A stretch of 64,000 bases of DNA from Lysobacterales bacterium (lineage in GTDB: Bacteria > Pseudomonadota > Gammaproteobacteria > Xanthomonadales > Rhodanobacteraceae): assembly GCA_017305055.1 (NCBI GenBank), contig JAFKMZ010000011.1, positions 67,702 to 131,701 of the forward strand. Reading direction: 5' to 3'. The notes below the pieces were generated by a model. It was not told the DNA's origin and ran no database searches. It worked only from the letters and a program-made list of their open reading frames with translations. Positions 1 to 12,615 of the stretch are shown here, in pieces. Numbering within the stretch: the first letter of the stretch is position 1; every line of letters begins with the position of its first letter. The position numbers were made by a program, and so were the translations under genes.

Positions 1-2447
<2,447 letters not shown>

Positions 2448-2494
2448 GCTGGCACCTCGGAAGTTCGGATGGCGTTGACACCGTATCCACAGCG

Positions 2495-2523
2495 ACATGT
2501 GGACGCCGGGCCGCGATTCAACC
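2495..2523 (-). promoter_or_regulatory. Candidate sigma-32 (RpoH) promoter of clpB
   Basis: Read on the minus strand, GGTTGAA (2523-2517) is followed after 14 nt by CCACATGT (2502-2495). This fits the heat-shock consensus CTTGAAA / CCCCATNT with a normal spacer, and the -10 box matches at seven of eight positions. It lies about 48 nt upstream of the clpB start, and clpB is a classic RpoH target. The call rests on the motif and position only. Confidence 0.5.
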
Positions 2524-2589
2524 AGCCCGCTCCCTCGCCGGCCTGCGGGTTCCCAAGATCGTCACGCCCAGTCTGGTACGGTGAAATGG

Positions 2590-3390
2590 ATGTCGATACA
2601 CCAGCCAGCCCTTGATTTGTCGCCGGGGGCGACCCTGCCGTCGCCGCCATTGCCCGCTGCCGGCGAGCGCTGGGCGCTGTTCCTCGATGTGGACGGCACC
2701 TTGCTGGAACTTGCCGACGATCCGCGGTCGGTGACGGCAAGCCCTCCGCTGATCGCCCTGCTGCAGGGGCTGCATGCGGCCCTGGATGGTGCGTTGGCCC
2801 TGGTCAGCGGGCGCACGCTGGCGGAGCTCGATCGCGTGTTCGGGAACCCGGGCTGGACGGTGGTGGGCCTGCATGGACTGGACCTGCGCCACGCCGACGG
2901 AATGCGCCGGCGGCTTCCGGTCGCGACGGACGACCAGGAGCGCATGCGGGCCGCGGTACAGGTCCTGGCCGGCAGGTTCCCCGATGTGCGGCGGGAGGCC
3001 AAGGGCGTCGCGGCGGCCCTGCATTGCCGCCAGGCACCGGGACAGTTCCCGCGCCTGCTTGCCGCGGCGCAAGGCGTGGTGCGGGACCTGCCGGGTTATG
3101 AAGTCCAACCCGGCAACCTGGTCGTGGAACTCAAGCCCTCGGGCATGGACAAGGGCAGGGCCGTGGCGGAGCTGCTGCACCAGGTGCCGTTTGCCGGCCG
3201 GCGTCCGGTGTACGTCGGCGACGACCTTACGGACGAACACGCGTTCGCCGTGGTCAATGACGCCGCCGGGCTCAGCGTCCGCGTGGGCTGGCGCGAGCCC
3301 TCGGCCGCGCGGTGCATGCTGGCTGGCCCGCAGGCGGTGCACGATTGGCTGCGCGGGGTGCTGGCGGTGGGAGGCTGCAGGCATGCCTGA
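2590..3390 (+). CDS. otsB: Trehalose-6-phosphate phosphatase OtsB
   Basis: OtsB removes phosphate from trehalose 6-phosphate, the second step of trehalose synthesis from UDP-glucose and glucose 6-phosphate, in the cytosol. The 266-residue protein is a HAD phosphatase: the nucleophile motif DVDGT is at residues 33-37, a VSGR motif follows, and the C-terminal acidic motif GDDLTDEHAF binds magnesium. The length is normal for the bacterial enzyme. I chose the ATG at 2590, about six nt after a GGTG site; an in-frame GTG at 2581 is a weaker choice. The 3' end overlaps the GH15 gene by 8 nt, so translation is probably coupled. Partner otsA is the third gene of the operon. Confidence 0.95.
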   Translation: MSIHQPALDLSPGATLPSPPLPAAGERWALFLDVDGTLLELADDPRSVTASPPLIALLQGLHAALDGALALVSGRTLAELDRVFGNPGWTVVGLHGLDLRHADGMRRRLPVATDDQERMRAAVQVLAGRFPDVRREAKGVAAALHCRQAPGQFPRLLAAAQGVVRDLPGYEVQPGNLVVELKPSGMDKGRAVAELLHQVPFAGRRPVYVGDDLTDEHAFAVVNDAAGLSVRVGWREPSAARCMLAGPQAVHDWLRGVLAVGGCRHA

Positions 3391-5191
3391 GGCCGCGCCG
3401 GATACCGAGCCACAGGCGAACCTGGCCCTGGGCGTGGTTGGCAACGGCAGCGTGGCGGCACTGATCGACGCACAGGCGCGCGTCGTCTGGTGTTGCCTGC
3501 CACGCTTCGACGCCGACGCCAGCTTTTGCGCCCTGCTGTCGCCGCGGATGCCTGGTGGCGACTGGTGCATCGAGCTGGACGATTTCGAGCACGCCGAGCA
3601 GAGCTACCTGCCCAACACGGCGGTGCTGGTCACGCGCATGTTCGACCGCCATGGCGGTGGCATCGAGGTGGTCGATTTTGCGCCTCGTTACCGTTCGCAT
3701 GGGCGTGTCTACCACCCCGTGCTGCTGGCGCGCCGGGTCAGTCCGATCTGCGGCTCGCCGCGTGTGCGGGTGCGCCTGCGACCGTTGTGCGACTACGGCG
3801 CGCGCACCCCGGAAAGGACCAGCGGCAGCAACCATATCCGCTATCTGCTGAGCGACGTCGTGCAGCGCCTGACCAGCGACGTCGCCGTGCCGCTGATCGA
3901 GCGCGAGCTGCCGTTCGCGCTCGACCGGCCGGCGCACTTCGTGTTTGGTCCGGACGAGACCTTGACGGAGAGCCCGGCCGTGATCATCCACCTGGCGCTT
4001 GAGCGCACGCTTGCCTATTGGCACGAATGGACGCGCTCGCTGTACGTGCCGTTCGAGTGGCAGGAGGCGGTGATCCGCGCGGCGATCACCCTGAAACTGT
4101 GCCAGTACGAGGCGACCGGCGCGATTGTCGCCGCGCTGACCACCTCGATACCCGAGGCTGCCGGCAGCGCGCGCAACTGGGACTACCGCTATTGCTGGCT
4201 GCGCGATGCCGCGTTCACCGTGCGCGCGCTGAACCGTCTGGGCGCCACGCGCAGCATGGAGGAGTACATCCGCTACGTTTTCAACCTGGTGACCACCGAC
4301 CACGACACGGAGATCGGCCCGGTCTTCGGCATCACCTTCGAGCGCGAATTGCCCGAGCGCGAGGTGGACAGCCTGGACGGCTATCGTGGCATGGGCCCGG
4401 TGCGGGTCGGCAATGCGGCGTGGCGGCAGCGGCAGAACGACGTCTACGGCTCGGTGGTGCTCGCCTCGGCGCAGCTGTTCTTCGACCAGCGCATCGAGCA
4501 CCGCGGCGACCAGCTGATGTTCGAGCGCCTGGAGCGCATGGGCGAGCTGGCGCTGCGTACCGCCGAGCAGCCGGATGCCGGGCTGTGGGAGTTTCGCGGG
4601 CGCATGGCGGTGCATACCTATTCGGCGGCCATGTGCTGGGCTGCCTGTGACCGCCTGGCCCACATCGCCACCCAGCTCGGCCTGAGCGGGCGCGCGCGCC
4701 ACTGGCACGAGCATGCCGTGCAGCTCCATGCGCGAATCGAGGCGCGCACCTGGAATGCGGCGCTCGGTCATTTCGTCGATACCTACGACGGCGAGCACCT
4801 GGACGCCAGCCTGCTGCTGCTGGCCGACATCGGCTTCGTCAAGGCGCGCGACCCGCGCTTCATCGCCACGGTCGATGCGATTGGCGCCACCCTGGGCCGC
4901 GGCAACTACCTGTACCGCTACACCGCGCCGGATGATTTCGGCACGCCGCAGACCAGCTTCAACATCTGCACCTTCTGGTACATCGAGGCGCTGCATGCGA
5001 CTGGCCGCAAGCGCCGCGCGCGCACCTTGTTTGCGCACATGCTGAAGCAGCGCAATGCGCTCGGCCTGCTGTCGGAGGATCTGGCGCCGGACAGCGGGGA
5101 GCACTGGGGCAATTATCCGCAGACGTATTCCCTGGTGGGCCTGATCCAGACCGCAATGCGCCTGACGGTGCGCTGGGAGGATGCGTTGTGA
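3383..5191 (+). CDS. Glycoside hydrolase family 15 protein (glucoamylase/trehalase-like)
   Basis: A 602-residue cytosolic GH15-type alpha-glucosidase. Its N-terminal beta-sandwich domain (about 1-230, opening with the typical LALGVVGNGSVAALID stretch) is followed by the (alpha/alpha)6 barrel. Recognisable barrel motifs are NWDYRYCWLRDAAF near residue 265, which carries the general acid region of the family, and LLSEDLAPDSGEHWGNYPQ near the C-terminus, which holds the second catalytic carboxylate. There is no signal peptide. Several family members hydrolyse trehalose, and its place between otsB and otsA suggests that it degrades trehalose or a related alpha-glucan. That substrate is inferred. 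The ATG at 3383 follows GGAGG by 8 nt and overlaps otsB; the stop overlaps the otsA GTG. Confidence 0.9.
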   Translation: MPEAAPDTEPQANLALGVVGNGSVAALIDAQARVVWCCLPRFDADASFCALLSPRMPGGDWCIELDDFEHAEQSYLPNTAVLVTRMFDRHGGGIEVVDFAPRYRSHGRVYHPVLLARRVSPICGSPRVRVRLRPLCDYGARTPERTSGSNHIRYLLSDVVQRLTSDVAVPLIERELPFALDRPAHFVFGPDETLTESPAVIIHLALERTLAYWHEWTRSLYVPFEWQEAVIRAAITLKLCQYEATGAIVAALTTSIPEAAGSARNWDYRYCWLRDAAFTVRALNRLGATRSMEEYIRYVFNLVTTDHDTEIGPVFGITFERELPEREVDSLDGYRGMGPVRVGNAAWRQRQNDVYGSVVLASAQLFFDQRIEHRGDQLMFERLERMGELALRTAEQPDAGLWEFRGRMAVHTYSAAMCWAACDRLAHIATQLGLSGRARHWHEHAVQLHARIEARTWNAALGHFVDTYDGEHLDASLLLLADIGFVKARDPRFIATVDAIGATLGRGNYLYRYTAPDDFGTPQTSFNICTFWYIEALHATGRKRRARTLFAHMLKQRNALGLLSEDLAPDSGEHWGNYPQTYSLVGLIQTAMRLTVRWEDAL

Positions 5192-6600
5192 CCCCGCGGG
5201 CCAAGGCCACGCCAGGGCGGCTGGTGGTGGTCTCCAACCGCGTGGCCCTGCCGCGCCAGACCACACCCGGTGGCCTGGCATCGGCGCTCCAGGCGGCCTT
5301 GCTCGAGCGCGGCGGCCTGTGGTTTGGCTGGAGCGGCAAGTTGGCTGCGGCAACCGGCGCCGAGGTGCATCACCAGCGCAGCGGCAACGTGGAGTACGCG
5401 ACAATCGACCTGTCGCGGGCCGACCAGGAGGGCTATTACACCGGCTTTGCCAACGGCACCCTGTGGCCGATGCTGCATTACCGGCCGGACCTGGTCAATT
5501 ACCAGCGCAGCCACCTGGACGGCTATCTGCGGGTCAACGCGATTTTTGCCGACCAGCTGAAAAGGCTGATTCGTCGCGACGACATCATCTGGGTGCACGA
5601 CTATCACCTGATCCCGCTGGCCAGCATGCTGCGCGAGCGCGGGGTACGCAACCGCATCGGGTTCTTCCTGCATACGCCGCTGCCGGCGGCCGGGCTGCTG
5701 ATAGCCCTGCCGAACCATCGCCAGTTGCTGGAGACCCTCGCCAGCTGCAACCTGGTGGGCGTGCACACGGCACGCGACCTGCGTGCGCTGGAAGACTATT
5801 TCCTGCACGAAAGCGGCGCCTCGATGCGCACCGGGGGTCGCATGCGCATGCCTGACGGACGGCTGTTCCGCGCCGCCCGGTTTCCGATCAGCATCGACAC
5901 CGCGGCGATCGTCCGGGCGGCGCAGGATGCGGAGTCGCAGCCGGAGAGCCGCCGGCTGCAGGCCAGCCTGGAAGACCGGGCGCTGATCATCGGCGTCGAC
6001 CGGCTGGACTACGCCAAGGGCCTGCCGCAACGCTTCGAGGCCTATGCGCGCCTGCTGGAACGCGCGCCGGAGCTGCACCGCAAGGTCATCTTCATGCAGA
6101 TCGCGCCGCCCTCGCGCGGTGCGGTACAGGAGTACCGGCAGATTCGCCGCGAGCTGGAGCGCACGGCCGGGCACATCAACGGCAAGTACGCGACGCCGGA
6201 CTGGGTGCCGATCCGCTACATCAACAAGTCATTTCCGCACCGCTCGCTGGCGGGCTATTACCGCAGCGCGCGTGTGGCCCTGGTCACGCCACTGCGTGAC
6301 GGCATGAACCTGGTGGCCAAGGAATACGTGGCCTGCCAACGCCGGCGCGACCCCGGGGTGCTGATCCTGTCGCGCTTCGCGGGTGCGGCGCAGGAGCTCA
6401 CCGAGGCCTTGCTGGTGAACCCGGCGGACGCGGAGGAGGTGGCCGACGCGTTGGAGCGGGCCCTGAAGATGCCGTTGCGCCAGCGCCAGTCGCGCTGGGC
6501 GGCCATGATGGAAACCCTCGAGGCCAACGACATCACCAACTGGCGCACGAGCTTCCTCGACGTCCTGCGCCACGAGCCCCCACGCCGCGACGCCGCCTAG
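5188..6600 (+). CDS. otsA: Trehalose-6-phosphate synthase OtsA
   Basis: A GT20 glycosyltransferase that joins glucose from UDP-glucose to glucose 6-phosphate, giving trehalose 6-phosphate for osmotic and desiccation protection. Family motifs appear in order: VVVSNRVA at the N-terminus, WVHDYHL near residue 135, the FFLHTPLPA loop, VDRLDYAKG near residue 270 (nucleotide-sugar site), and DGMNLVAKEYVACQ near residue 370. Its 470 residues match the usual length. The start is the GTG at 5188, seven nt after GGGAGG, in a GTGA overlap with the stop of the GH15 gene, so the three genes form one coupled operon. It ends 52 nt from the convergent pgeF. Confidence 0.97.
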   Translation: MTPRAKATPGRLVVVSNRVALPRQTTPGGLASALQAALLERGGLWFGWSGKLAAATGAEVHHQRSGNVEYATIDLSRADQEGYYTGFANGTLWPMLHYRPDLVNYQRSHLDGYLRVNAIFADQLKRLIRRDDIIWVHDYHLIPLASMLRERGVRNRIGFFLHTPLPAAGLLIALPNHRQLLETLASCNLVGVHTARDLRALEDYFLHESGASMRTGGRMRMPDGRLFRAARFPISIDTAAIVRAAQDAESQPESRRLQASLEDRALIIGVDRLDYAKGLPQRFEAYARLLERAPELHRKVIFMQIAPPSRGAVQEYRQIRRELERTAGHINGKYATPDWVPIRYINKSFPHRSLAGYYRSARVALVTPLRDGMNLVAKEYVACQRRRDPGVLILSRFAGAAQELTEALLVNPADAEEVADALERALKMPLRQRQSRWAAMMETLEANDITNWRTSFLDVLRHEPPRRDAA

Positions 6601-6652
6601 GCGCGATGGAGGGTGCGGGGATGTGCAGTCGGCAGAGCTTCCCCGCTGCACG

Positions 6653-7396
6653 CTACTCGCGCCAGATTAGGCTGGCGAAGCGGCCGCTGTGCTTGCCGTC
6701 GCGCCGGTAGGAGTACCAGCGCGCATCGCCGCAGGTGTCGAAGCTGCCGCCATAGATGGCTTGCACGCCGGCGCCGTGCAGGCGTAAGCGGGCCAGTGCC
6801 GCCAGGTCGCACAACCAATGGCCCGGCCGGGTTGCCGCAAAACAGGCGTCCGCGGCCGGGTCATGCGCCACGAAGGCTTCCCGCACTTCGGCGCCCACCT
6901 CGTACGATGCCGCACCGATGCACGGCCCGAGCCAGGCCAGGACCTGTGCCGGTGCTGCCGGCAGCGCAGCCAAGGTTGCTTCCAGCACGCCGGCCGCAAG
7001 CCCGCGCCAACCCGCATGTGCGGCAGCGACGGCATGGCCATCATGGGTGCAGAAAAGCGCCGGCAGGCAGTCGGCGGTGAGGATTGCCAGCACCGTACCG
7101 GACGTATCGGTCACGGCTGCGTCCGCCTGCGGTTCTCCGCCAGGGGCTTGCGCGCCGCGATGGACCACCGTGGTGCCGTGCACCTGCCGCAGCCAGTGCG
7201 GCGCGGCCGGCAGTTGCAGGGCGGCCTGCACGGCATTGCGGTTGGCCTGCACGACGGCAGTGTTCTCGCCGCTGTGCAGGCCGAGGTTGCAGCGCGCATA
7301 CGGCCCCTCCGACTGGCCGGGGCTGTGCCGCGTGGTGACGGCGGCATGCACCTGGGGCGCTGCCGGCCAGTCCGGGAAGAGCCAGGTTTCGGTCAT
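6653..7396 (-). CDS. pgeF: Peptidoglycan editing factor PgeF (YfiH, laccase-domain family)
   Basis: A 247-residue cytosolic member of the CNF1/YfiH family (DUF152). E. coli YfiH prevents L-Ser from being built into the peptidoglycan stem peptide, and other members show purine nucleoside phosphorylase activity. The metal/active-site signature is complete: RQVHG near residue 66, TADCLPALF near 107, and AAAHAGWRG near 125, then [12 protein letters not shown]. The start ATG at 7396 begins MTETW and gives the expected full length. It is convergent with otsA and divergent from ruvB, and is probably monocistronic. Confidence 0.93.
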   Translation of the reverse strand: MTETWLFPDWPAAPQVHAAVTTRHSPGQSEGPYARCNLGLHSGENTAVVQANRNAVQAALQLPAAPHWLRQVHGTTVVHRGAQAPGGEPQADAAVTDTSGTVLAILTADCLPALFCTHDGHAVAAAHAGWRGLAAGVLEATLAALPAAPAQVLAWLGPCIGAASYEVGAEVREAFVAHDPAADACFAATRPGHWLCDLAALARLRLHGAGVQAIYGGSFDTCGDARWYSYRRDGKHSGRFASLIWRE

Positions 7397-7494
7397 GGTG
7401 GCGGGCTTGGGTCCGGTACGAAAGCGATGGCCGATGATCGCATGCCTGCGGGCGCCGGCGACCGCATCCGCTCCACGGCGATCTGCTGCGCCCC

Positions 7495-7522
7495 TTGTGG
7501 GAATCCGGGTTCCCCGGATAAT
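7495..7522 (+). promoter_or_regulatory. Candidate promoter giving a leaderless ruvB mRNA
   Basis: TTGTGG (7495-7500), a 16-nt spacer and GATAAT (7517-7522) fit a sigma-70 promoter (-10 box 5/6). Transcription starting about seven nt after the -10 box would begin at the A of the ruvB ATG at 7529, and ruvB has no clear ribosome-binding site. This promoter would drive the whole ruvB-ybgC-tol cluster. Confidence 0.5.
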
Positions 7523-7528
7523 GCAGGC

Positions 7529-8585
<1,057 letters not shown>

Positions 8586-8593
<8 letters not shown>

Positions 8594-8990
8594 GGCCGCG
8601 CCGTTTACGTGGATGGTCCGCGTGTACTGGGAAGACACCGACGCCGGTGGCGTCGTGTATCACGCCAGTTACCTGCGTTTCCTGGAGCGCGCCCGAACCG
8701 AGTGGCTGCGCGCCCGCGGCGTCGACCAGATCGGCCTGAAGCGGGAGCGAGGCCTGGCCTTCCTGGTCCGCGACATGCAACTGGACTTCCGGCATCCAGC
8801 CCTGCTGGATGATGAATTGGCGATAACGCTTACTGTGACGCAATGTCGCGCAGCCAGTATCCTGTTCGCCCAGACTGTCGTCCGCGCGGACGGAATATGC
8901 CTGGTACAAGCCAACGTGCGGGTTGCCTGCGTGGATATGCAGCGCATGCGGCCGGCCCCCATTCCGGAGGATTTGCTGCCGTCGCCCTGA
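8586..8990 (+). CDS. ybgC: Tol-Pal-associated acyl-CoA thioesterase YbgC
   Basis: A 134-residue hot-dog-fold thioesterase that hydrolyses acyl-CoA or acyl-ACP species. It belongs to the Tol-Pal operon in most gammaproteobacteria, with a proposed link to phospholipid metabolism at the membrane. The catalytic signature is [18 protein letters not shown] near residues 13-30, with the nucleophile/base Asp in DTDAGG, and [11 protein letters not shown] follows. The ATG at 8586 overlaps the 3' end of ruvB by 8 nt, indicating coupled translation. A 109-nt gap separates it from tolQ. Confidence 0.95.
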
Positions 8991-9099
8991 CCGGTGGCGT
9001 CGGCGACCTCGATCCCAGCCTTCCGGCAGGGGACGACGGAGCGCATGGCGTGGTTGGTTTCCCCGATGACCAGAACCCCTGGCGGAGCATCTGCAAGCA

Positions 9100-9792
9100 A
9101 TGAACGGTGGCCTGAACGTTTTTACCCTCATCGCGCAGTCGAGCGTGCCGGTGCAACTGGTGCTGCTGATACTGCTGGTGTTCTCATTCCTGTCGTGGGT
9201 GATCATCATCCGCAAGCACACGCAGACGAAGGTGGCGCTGGAAACCGCCGAGCGCTTCGAGGAGCGCTTCTGGTCCGGCGGTGACCTGGCGCAACTGTTC
9301 CGTGAGGTGGGCAGCCGCGGCGGCGAGGATGGCGGCAACGGCATCGAGACCATCTTCGAGTCCGGTTTCCGCGAATTTGCCCGCCAACGGCAGCGCAAGG
9401 CGCACGATCCGCGCATCGTGATCGAAGGCACCGAGCGTGCCATGCAGGTTTCCGTGACCCGGGAGGTCGGCCTGCTCGAGCGCAACCTCGAATTCCTCGC
9501 CAACGTCGGCTCGGTGAGTCCCTACATCGGCTTGTTCGGCACGGTCTGGGGCATCATGGGCGCGTTCCAGGGCCTGGGCGAGTTGCATGACGTGACGATC
9601 GCCGCCGTGGCCCCGCATATTTCCGAGGCGCTGGTGGCCACCGCCATGGGCCTGTTCGCAGCCATCCCCGCGCAATGGGCGTACAACCGCTTCGCCAACA
9701 AGGTCGAACGCATCGCCTCACGCTATGACGTGTTCCAGGACGAGTTTTCCTCGTTGCTGCAACGGCAGATCCAGACTGACGACGCGGCCTGA
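9100..9792 (+). CDS. tolQ: Tol-Pal system proton channel protein TolQ
   Basis: An inner-membrane protein of the TolQRA motor, which uses the proton motive force to keep the outer membrane constricted during division. The 230 residues show the MotA/TolQ/ExbB plan: a first membrane span near residues 17-38 (VLLILLVFSFLSWVIIII-type), a cytoplasmic loop rich in charged residues, and two C-terminal spans near 137-160 (PYIGLFGTVWGIMGAF) and 170-195. The conserved Thr/Gly pore residues of the third span region are present. It precedes tolR by 15 nt. Confidence 0.97.
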   Translation: MNGGLNVFTLIAQSSVPVQLVLLILLVFSFLSWVIIIRKHTQTKVALETAERFEERFWSGGDLAQLFREVGSRGGEDGGNGIETIFESGFREFARQRQRKAHDPRIVIEGTERAMQVSVTREVGLLERNLEFLANVGSVSPYIGLFGTVWGIMGAFQGLGELHDVTIAAVAPHISEALVATAMGLFAAIPAQWAYNRFANKVERIASRYDVFQDEFSSLLQRQIQTDDAA

Positions 9793-9807
9793 GCAGGAGC
9801 GGCGAGC

Positions 9808-10257
9808 ATGCGTGAAGTCCGGCGAAAGCGCCTCAAACTCAAGTTTGAAATGAACGTCGTACCGTATATCGACGTGATGCTGGTGCTGCTCATCATCTTC
9901 ATGGTGACCACGCCGATGATGAACTCGAACGTGGACGTGCAGCTGCCGCAGGCGGATGCCAAGTCCCTGCAGCAGAAGAAGGATCCGGTGCTGATCTCGG
10001 TGCTGCAGGACGGCACGCTGTACCTCACCTTGCCGGGGGCGGCCAAGGAGCAGCTCGACGCCGACGCGCTCAAGGTCAAGGTGGGCGCGTTCGTCCGCGT
10101 GAATCCGGAAGTCAGCGTCCTGGTCGGCGGCGACGAGCGCGGCAGTTACGGTGGCGTTTTCAAGGTACTGGCGGATCTGCAGCAGGCGGGCGTTGCCAAG
10201 GTTGGCCTGATGGGTCAGCCCGAACAAGCCCAGGGCGCACCGCATGGACGACAGTAG
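9808..10257 (+). CDS. tolR: Tol-Pal system protein TolR
   Basis: TolR is the ExbD-type partner of TolQ. It has one membrane span near residues 16-36 carrying the proton-translocating aspartate D22 (PYIDVMLVLLIIF), then a periplasmic domain of about 110 residues with the TolR/ExbD fold. The 149-residue length is usual. The ATG at 9808 follows an AGGAG site by about eight nt. Its 3' end overlaps tolA by 14 nt. Confidence 0.97.
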   Translation: MREVRRKRLKLKFEMNVVPYIDVMLVLLIIFMVTTPMMNSNVDVQLPQADAKSLQQKKDPVLISVLQDGTLYLTLPGAAKEQLDADALKVKVGAFVRVNPEVSVLVGGDERGSYGGVFKVLADLQQAGVAKVGLMGQPEQAQGAPHGRQ

Positions 10258-11185
10258 GACGACGCCAAAGGCGGTCGTGCTGTCCGCCGTCCTGCACCTC
10301 GGCATCGTCGGTTTCCTGTTCTTGGCGATCCTGCCGTGCTCAAGCTACGAGGCCATGTTCGGGGCCCTGGGTCTGCCCGCCGCGTGGAATCCGATCACCT
10401 GCTCGGAGCCGTTGCAGTTGCAGGGCCCGATCATCGAGGCCACCCTGATCGGCCCCACCGGCAGCCCGCCGCCGAAGCCGGTCAAGGCCAAGCCGGTGCC
10501 GGACACGGTGCCGCCCCCGCCCACCGTGCCGCCGCCCAAGCCGCAGGTGGAGGCGCCGCAGCTGAAGACCCTGCCGCCGCCGCCCCAGCATCCGGATATC
10601 AAGGATCAGGAGCGCGTGGTCCAGGATGCGGTGAAGCAGGCCGAGGATGCCAAGCGCCTGCAGGAAGAGAAGCAGCGCCAGCGGCAATCCGAGCTGGACG
10701 CCCAGGCGGCCAAACAGAAGCAGGAGAAGCAGAAGCAACTGGACGAACTGTTCGCCAAGATGGACGCCGCCGCGCAGCAGACCCGACGCCTGGACAGCAA
10801 GGCCAAGCAGGCCCAGCAGCAGATGAAGGACCTGGAAAACGCGCAGGACCAGGGTCAGCCAGACCTCCCCGCGGCGACGCAGCGCCAGAGCGGCAACGAC
10901 AGCAAGGACGCCAATTTGCGCGATGAATACCTGGCCGCCATTCAGAATGCGGTCACGCCCAACTGGCTGCGTCCGGATAACATGCCGAATGTGCCGTGCA
11001 AGGTGCACATCGTGCAACTGCCTGGCGGCGACGTGCTCAGCGCCAAGGTCGATCCCAGCTGCCCGTATGATGAGGCAGGCAAGCGTTCGGTCGAAAATGC
11101 GGTGTTGCGATCCGAACCTTTGCCCTACAAGGGTTTCGAGAGCGTCTTTTCGCGCGATTTGATTTTCACCTTCAGGCCACAGTGA
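10244..11185 (+). CDS. tolA: Tol-Pal system protein TolA
   Basis: TolA bridges the inner-membrane TolQR motor and outer-membrane Pal/TolB. The 313 residues comprise an N-terminal span (about 10-31), a Pro/Lys-rich stretch (about 75-120), a long Gln/Lys/Glu/Ala-rich helical domain II (about 120-215), and a globular C-terminal domain III (about 225-313) ending in FTFRPQ. Unlike E. coli TolA, the proline-rich part comes early and the periplasmic start carries two cysteines. The gene overlaps tolR by 14 nt and tolB by the sequence GTGA. Confidence 0.95.
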   Translation: MDDSRTTPKAVVLSAVLHLGIVGFLFLAILPCSSYEAMFGALGLPAAWNPITCSEPLQLQGPIIEATLIGPTGSPPPKPVKAKPVPDTVPPPPTVPPPKPQVEAPQLKTLPPPPQHPDIKDQERVVQDAVKQAEDAKRLQEEKQRQRQSELDAQAAKQKQEKQKQLDELFAKMDAAAQQTRRLDSKAKQAQQQMKDLENAQDQGQPDLPAATQRQSGNDSKDANLRDEYLAAIQNAVTPNWLRPDNMPNVPCKVHIVQLPGGDVLSAKVDPSCPYDEAGKRSVENAVLRSEPLPYKGFESVFSRDLIFTFRPQ

Positions 11186-12513
11186 TCCAGTCGATGAGCC
11201 CATCCCGTTTCCGTTTCGCGTTGTTCCTCACCGCTCTGGTGGCCCTGCTGCTGGGCGGCCCGGCCGCGGCCCAGTCGCTCAACGTCGACATCGTCGGCGG
11301 CCTGAAGACCGCCACCCCGATCACCGTGGTGCCGTTTGCGCAGAACGGCGGCGCGCCGCTGCCGACCGACGTGGCCGCGGTGATCACCAACGATTTCAAC
11401 CGCTCCGGCAAGTTCCGCGTGCTGCCCAAGAGCGACATCGTGGAGTTCCCCACCAAGGGCGCGGAGATCAAGTTCCCGACCTGGAAGTTGCTCAAGCAGG
11501 ACTACATCACCGTCGGCCGCATCAGCGATGCCGGTGGCGGCATGCTGCGGGTGGAATACGAGCTGTGGGACGTCAACAAGCAGCAGAGCCTGCTGGCACA
11601 GGCGTTCACCGCTCCGGCCGGGGACCTGCGCGGTGTGGCCCACCAGATTGCCGACCAGATCTACGAAAAGATCACTGGCGTGCGCGGCGCGTTCTGGACC
11701 CGCATCGCCTACATCACCAGTGTTGGCCTGGGCAACAACATGACCTATTCGCTGATCGTGGCCGATTCCGACGGCTTCAATCCGCAGGTCGTGGCCCGTT
11801 CCAAGGAGGCCCTGCTGACGCCGCGCTGGTCGCCGGATGGCCGGAAGATCGCCTACGTCTCCTTTGAAAGCGGCAATTCGGCGATCTATGTCCAGGACAT
11901 CACCACCGGCTCGCGCCAACTGGTGGAAGCGCATCCCAAAGGGGTGAACGGTTCTCCGGCCTGGTCGCCGGACGGCACCAAGCTCGCTGTGGCACTTTCC
12001 TATGTCGGCAACCTCGAGCTGTTCGTGCTCGATCTGCAGACCCGCAAGGAAACCCAGCTGACCCACAACCTTGCCATCGATACCGAGGCGGTATGGGCGC
12101 CGGACGGGCAGAGCATCTACTTCACCTCGGACCGTTCCGGCCAGCCGCAGGTCTACCAGATACCGGCGGCCGGGGGTACGGCACAGCGCATCAGTTTCCA
12201 TGGCCAGCGCAACGCTGCCCCGGCCATCAGCTATGACGGCAAACAGTTGGCCATGGTAGAGGGCCAAGGGAACGTGTATCGTATTGCAGTGATGGATCTT
12301 GGCCTGGGCGGCCAGGTGAGGTTTCTTTCGCCCGGGCCGCTCGACGAATCGCCGAGTTTTGCGCCAAATGCCAGTATGTTGCTGTACGCCGCCACCGAGG
12401 GGCGCCGTGACGTTTTGTATGCCGTGTCAGCCGACGGGTTGGTCCGCCAACGCCTGGAGTTGTCCGATGGCGATGTGCGCGATCCATCCTGGGGCCCGTA
12501 CCGGCAACGTTGA
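11182..12513 (+). CDS. tolB: Tol-Pal periplasmic beta-propeller protein TolB
   Basis: A 443-residue periplasmic protein that competes for and releases Pal from peptidoglycan. An N-terminal signal peptide (hydrophobic core FALFLTALVALLLGG, cleavage after AAAQS-type residues) precedes the alpha/beta D1 domain and a six-bladed C-terminal propeller with repeated WSPDG motifs (PRWSPDGRKIAY, PAWSPDGTKLAV, VWAPDGQSIYFTSD). The GTG at 11182 overlaps the tolA stop (GTGA) and is the likely start; an ATG at 11194 gives the same signal peptide four residues shorter. An 8-bp hairpin lies just after the stop. Confidence 0.96.
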   Translation: MIQSMSPSRFRFALFLTALVALLLGGPAAAQSLNVDIVGGLKTATPITVVPFAQNGGAPLPTDVAAVITNDFNRSGKFRVLPKSDIVEFPTKGAEIKFPTWKLLKQDYITVGRISDAGGGMLRVEYELWDVNKQQSLLAQAFTAPAGDLRGVAHQIADQIYEKITGVRGAFWTRIAYITSVGLGNNMTYSLIVADSDGFNPQVVARSKEALLTPRWSPDGRKIAYVSFESGNSAIYVQDITTGSRQLVEAHPKGVNGSPAWSPDGTKLAVALSYVGNLELFVLDLQTRKETQLTHNLAIDTEAVWAPDGQSIYFTSDRSGQPQVYQIPAAGGTAQRISFHGQRNAAPAISYDGKQLAMVEGQGNVYRIAVMDLGLGGQVRFLSPGPLDESPSFAPNASMLLYAATEGRRDVLYAVSADGLVRQRLELSDGDVRDPSWGPYRQR

Positions 12514-12520
12514 ATCCAGT

Positions 12521-12543
12521 GCAGCCGCTCCATGGGCGGCTGC
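12521..12543 (+). terminator. Hairpin after tolB (attenuator-like)
   Basis: GCAGCCGC (12521-12528) and GCGGCTGC (12536-12543) form a perfect 8-bp stem with a 7-nt loop, eight nt after the tolB stop. No T-run follows, so it may be a partial terminator or an RNA-stability hairpin that separates tolB from the highly expressed pal gene. Confidence 0.4.
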
Positions 12544-12615
12544 ACCTGTCCAGGGAAAGGACCTGAAGAGCGCCAGAGGCGCCGTTCGGTTTTGACCGGC
12601 GGCGTTTACGCGCCG

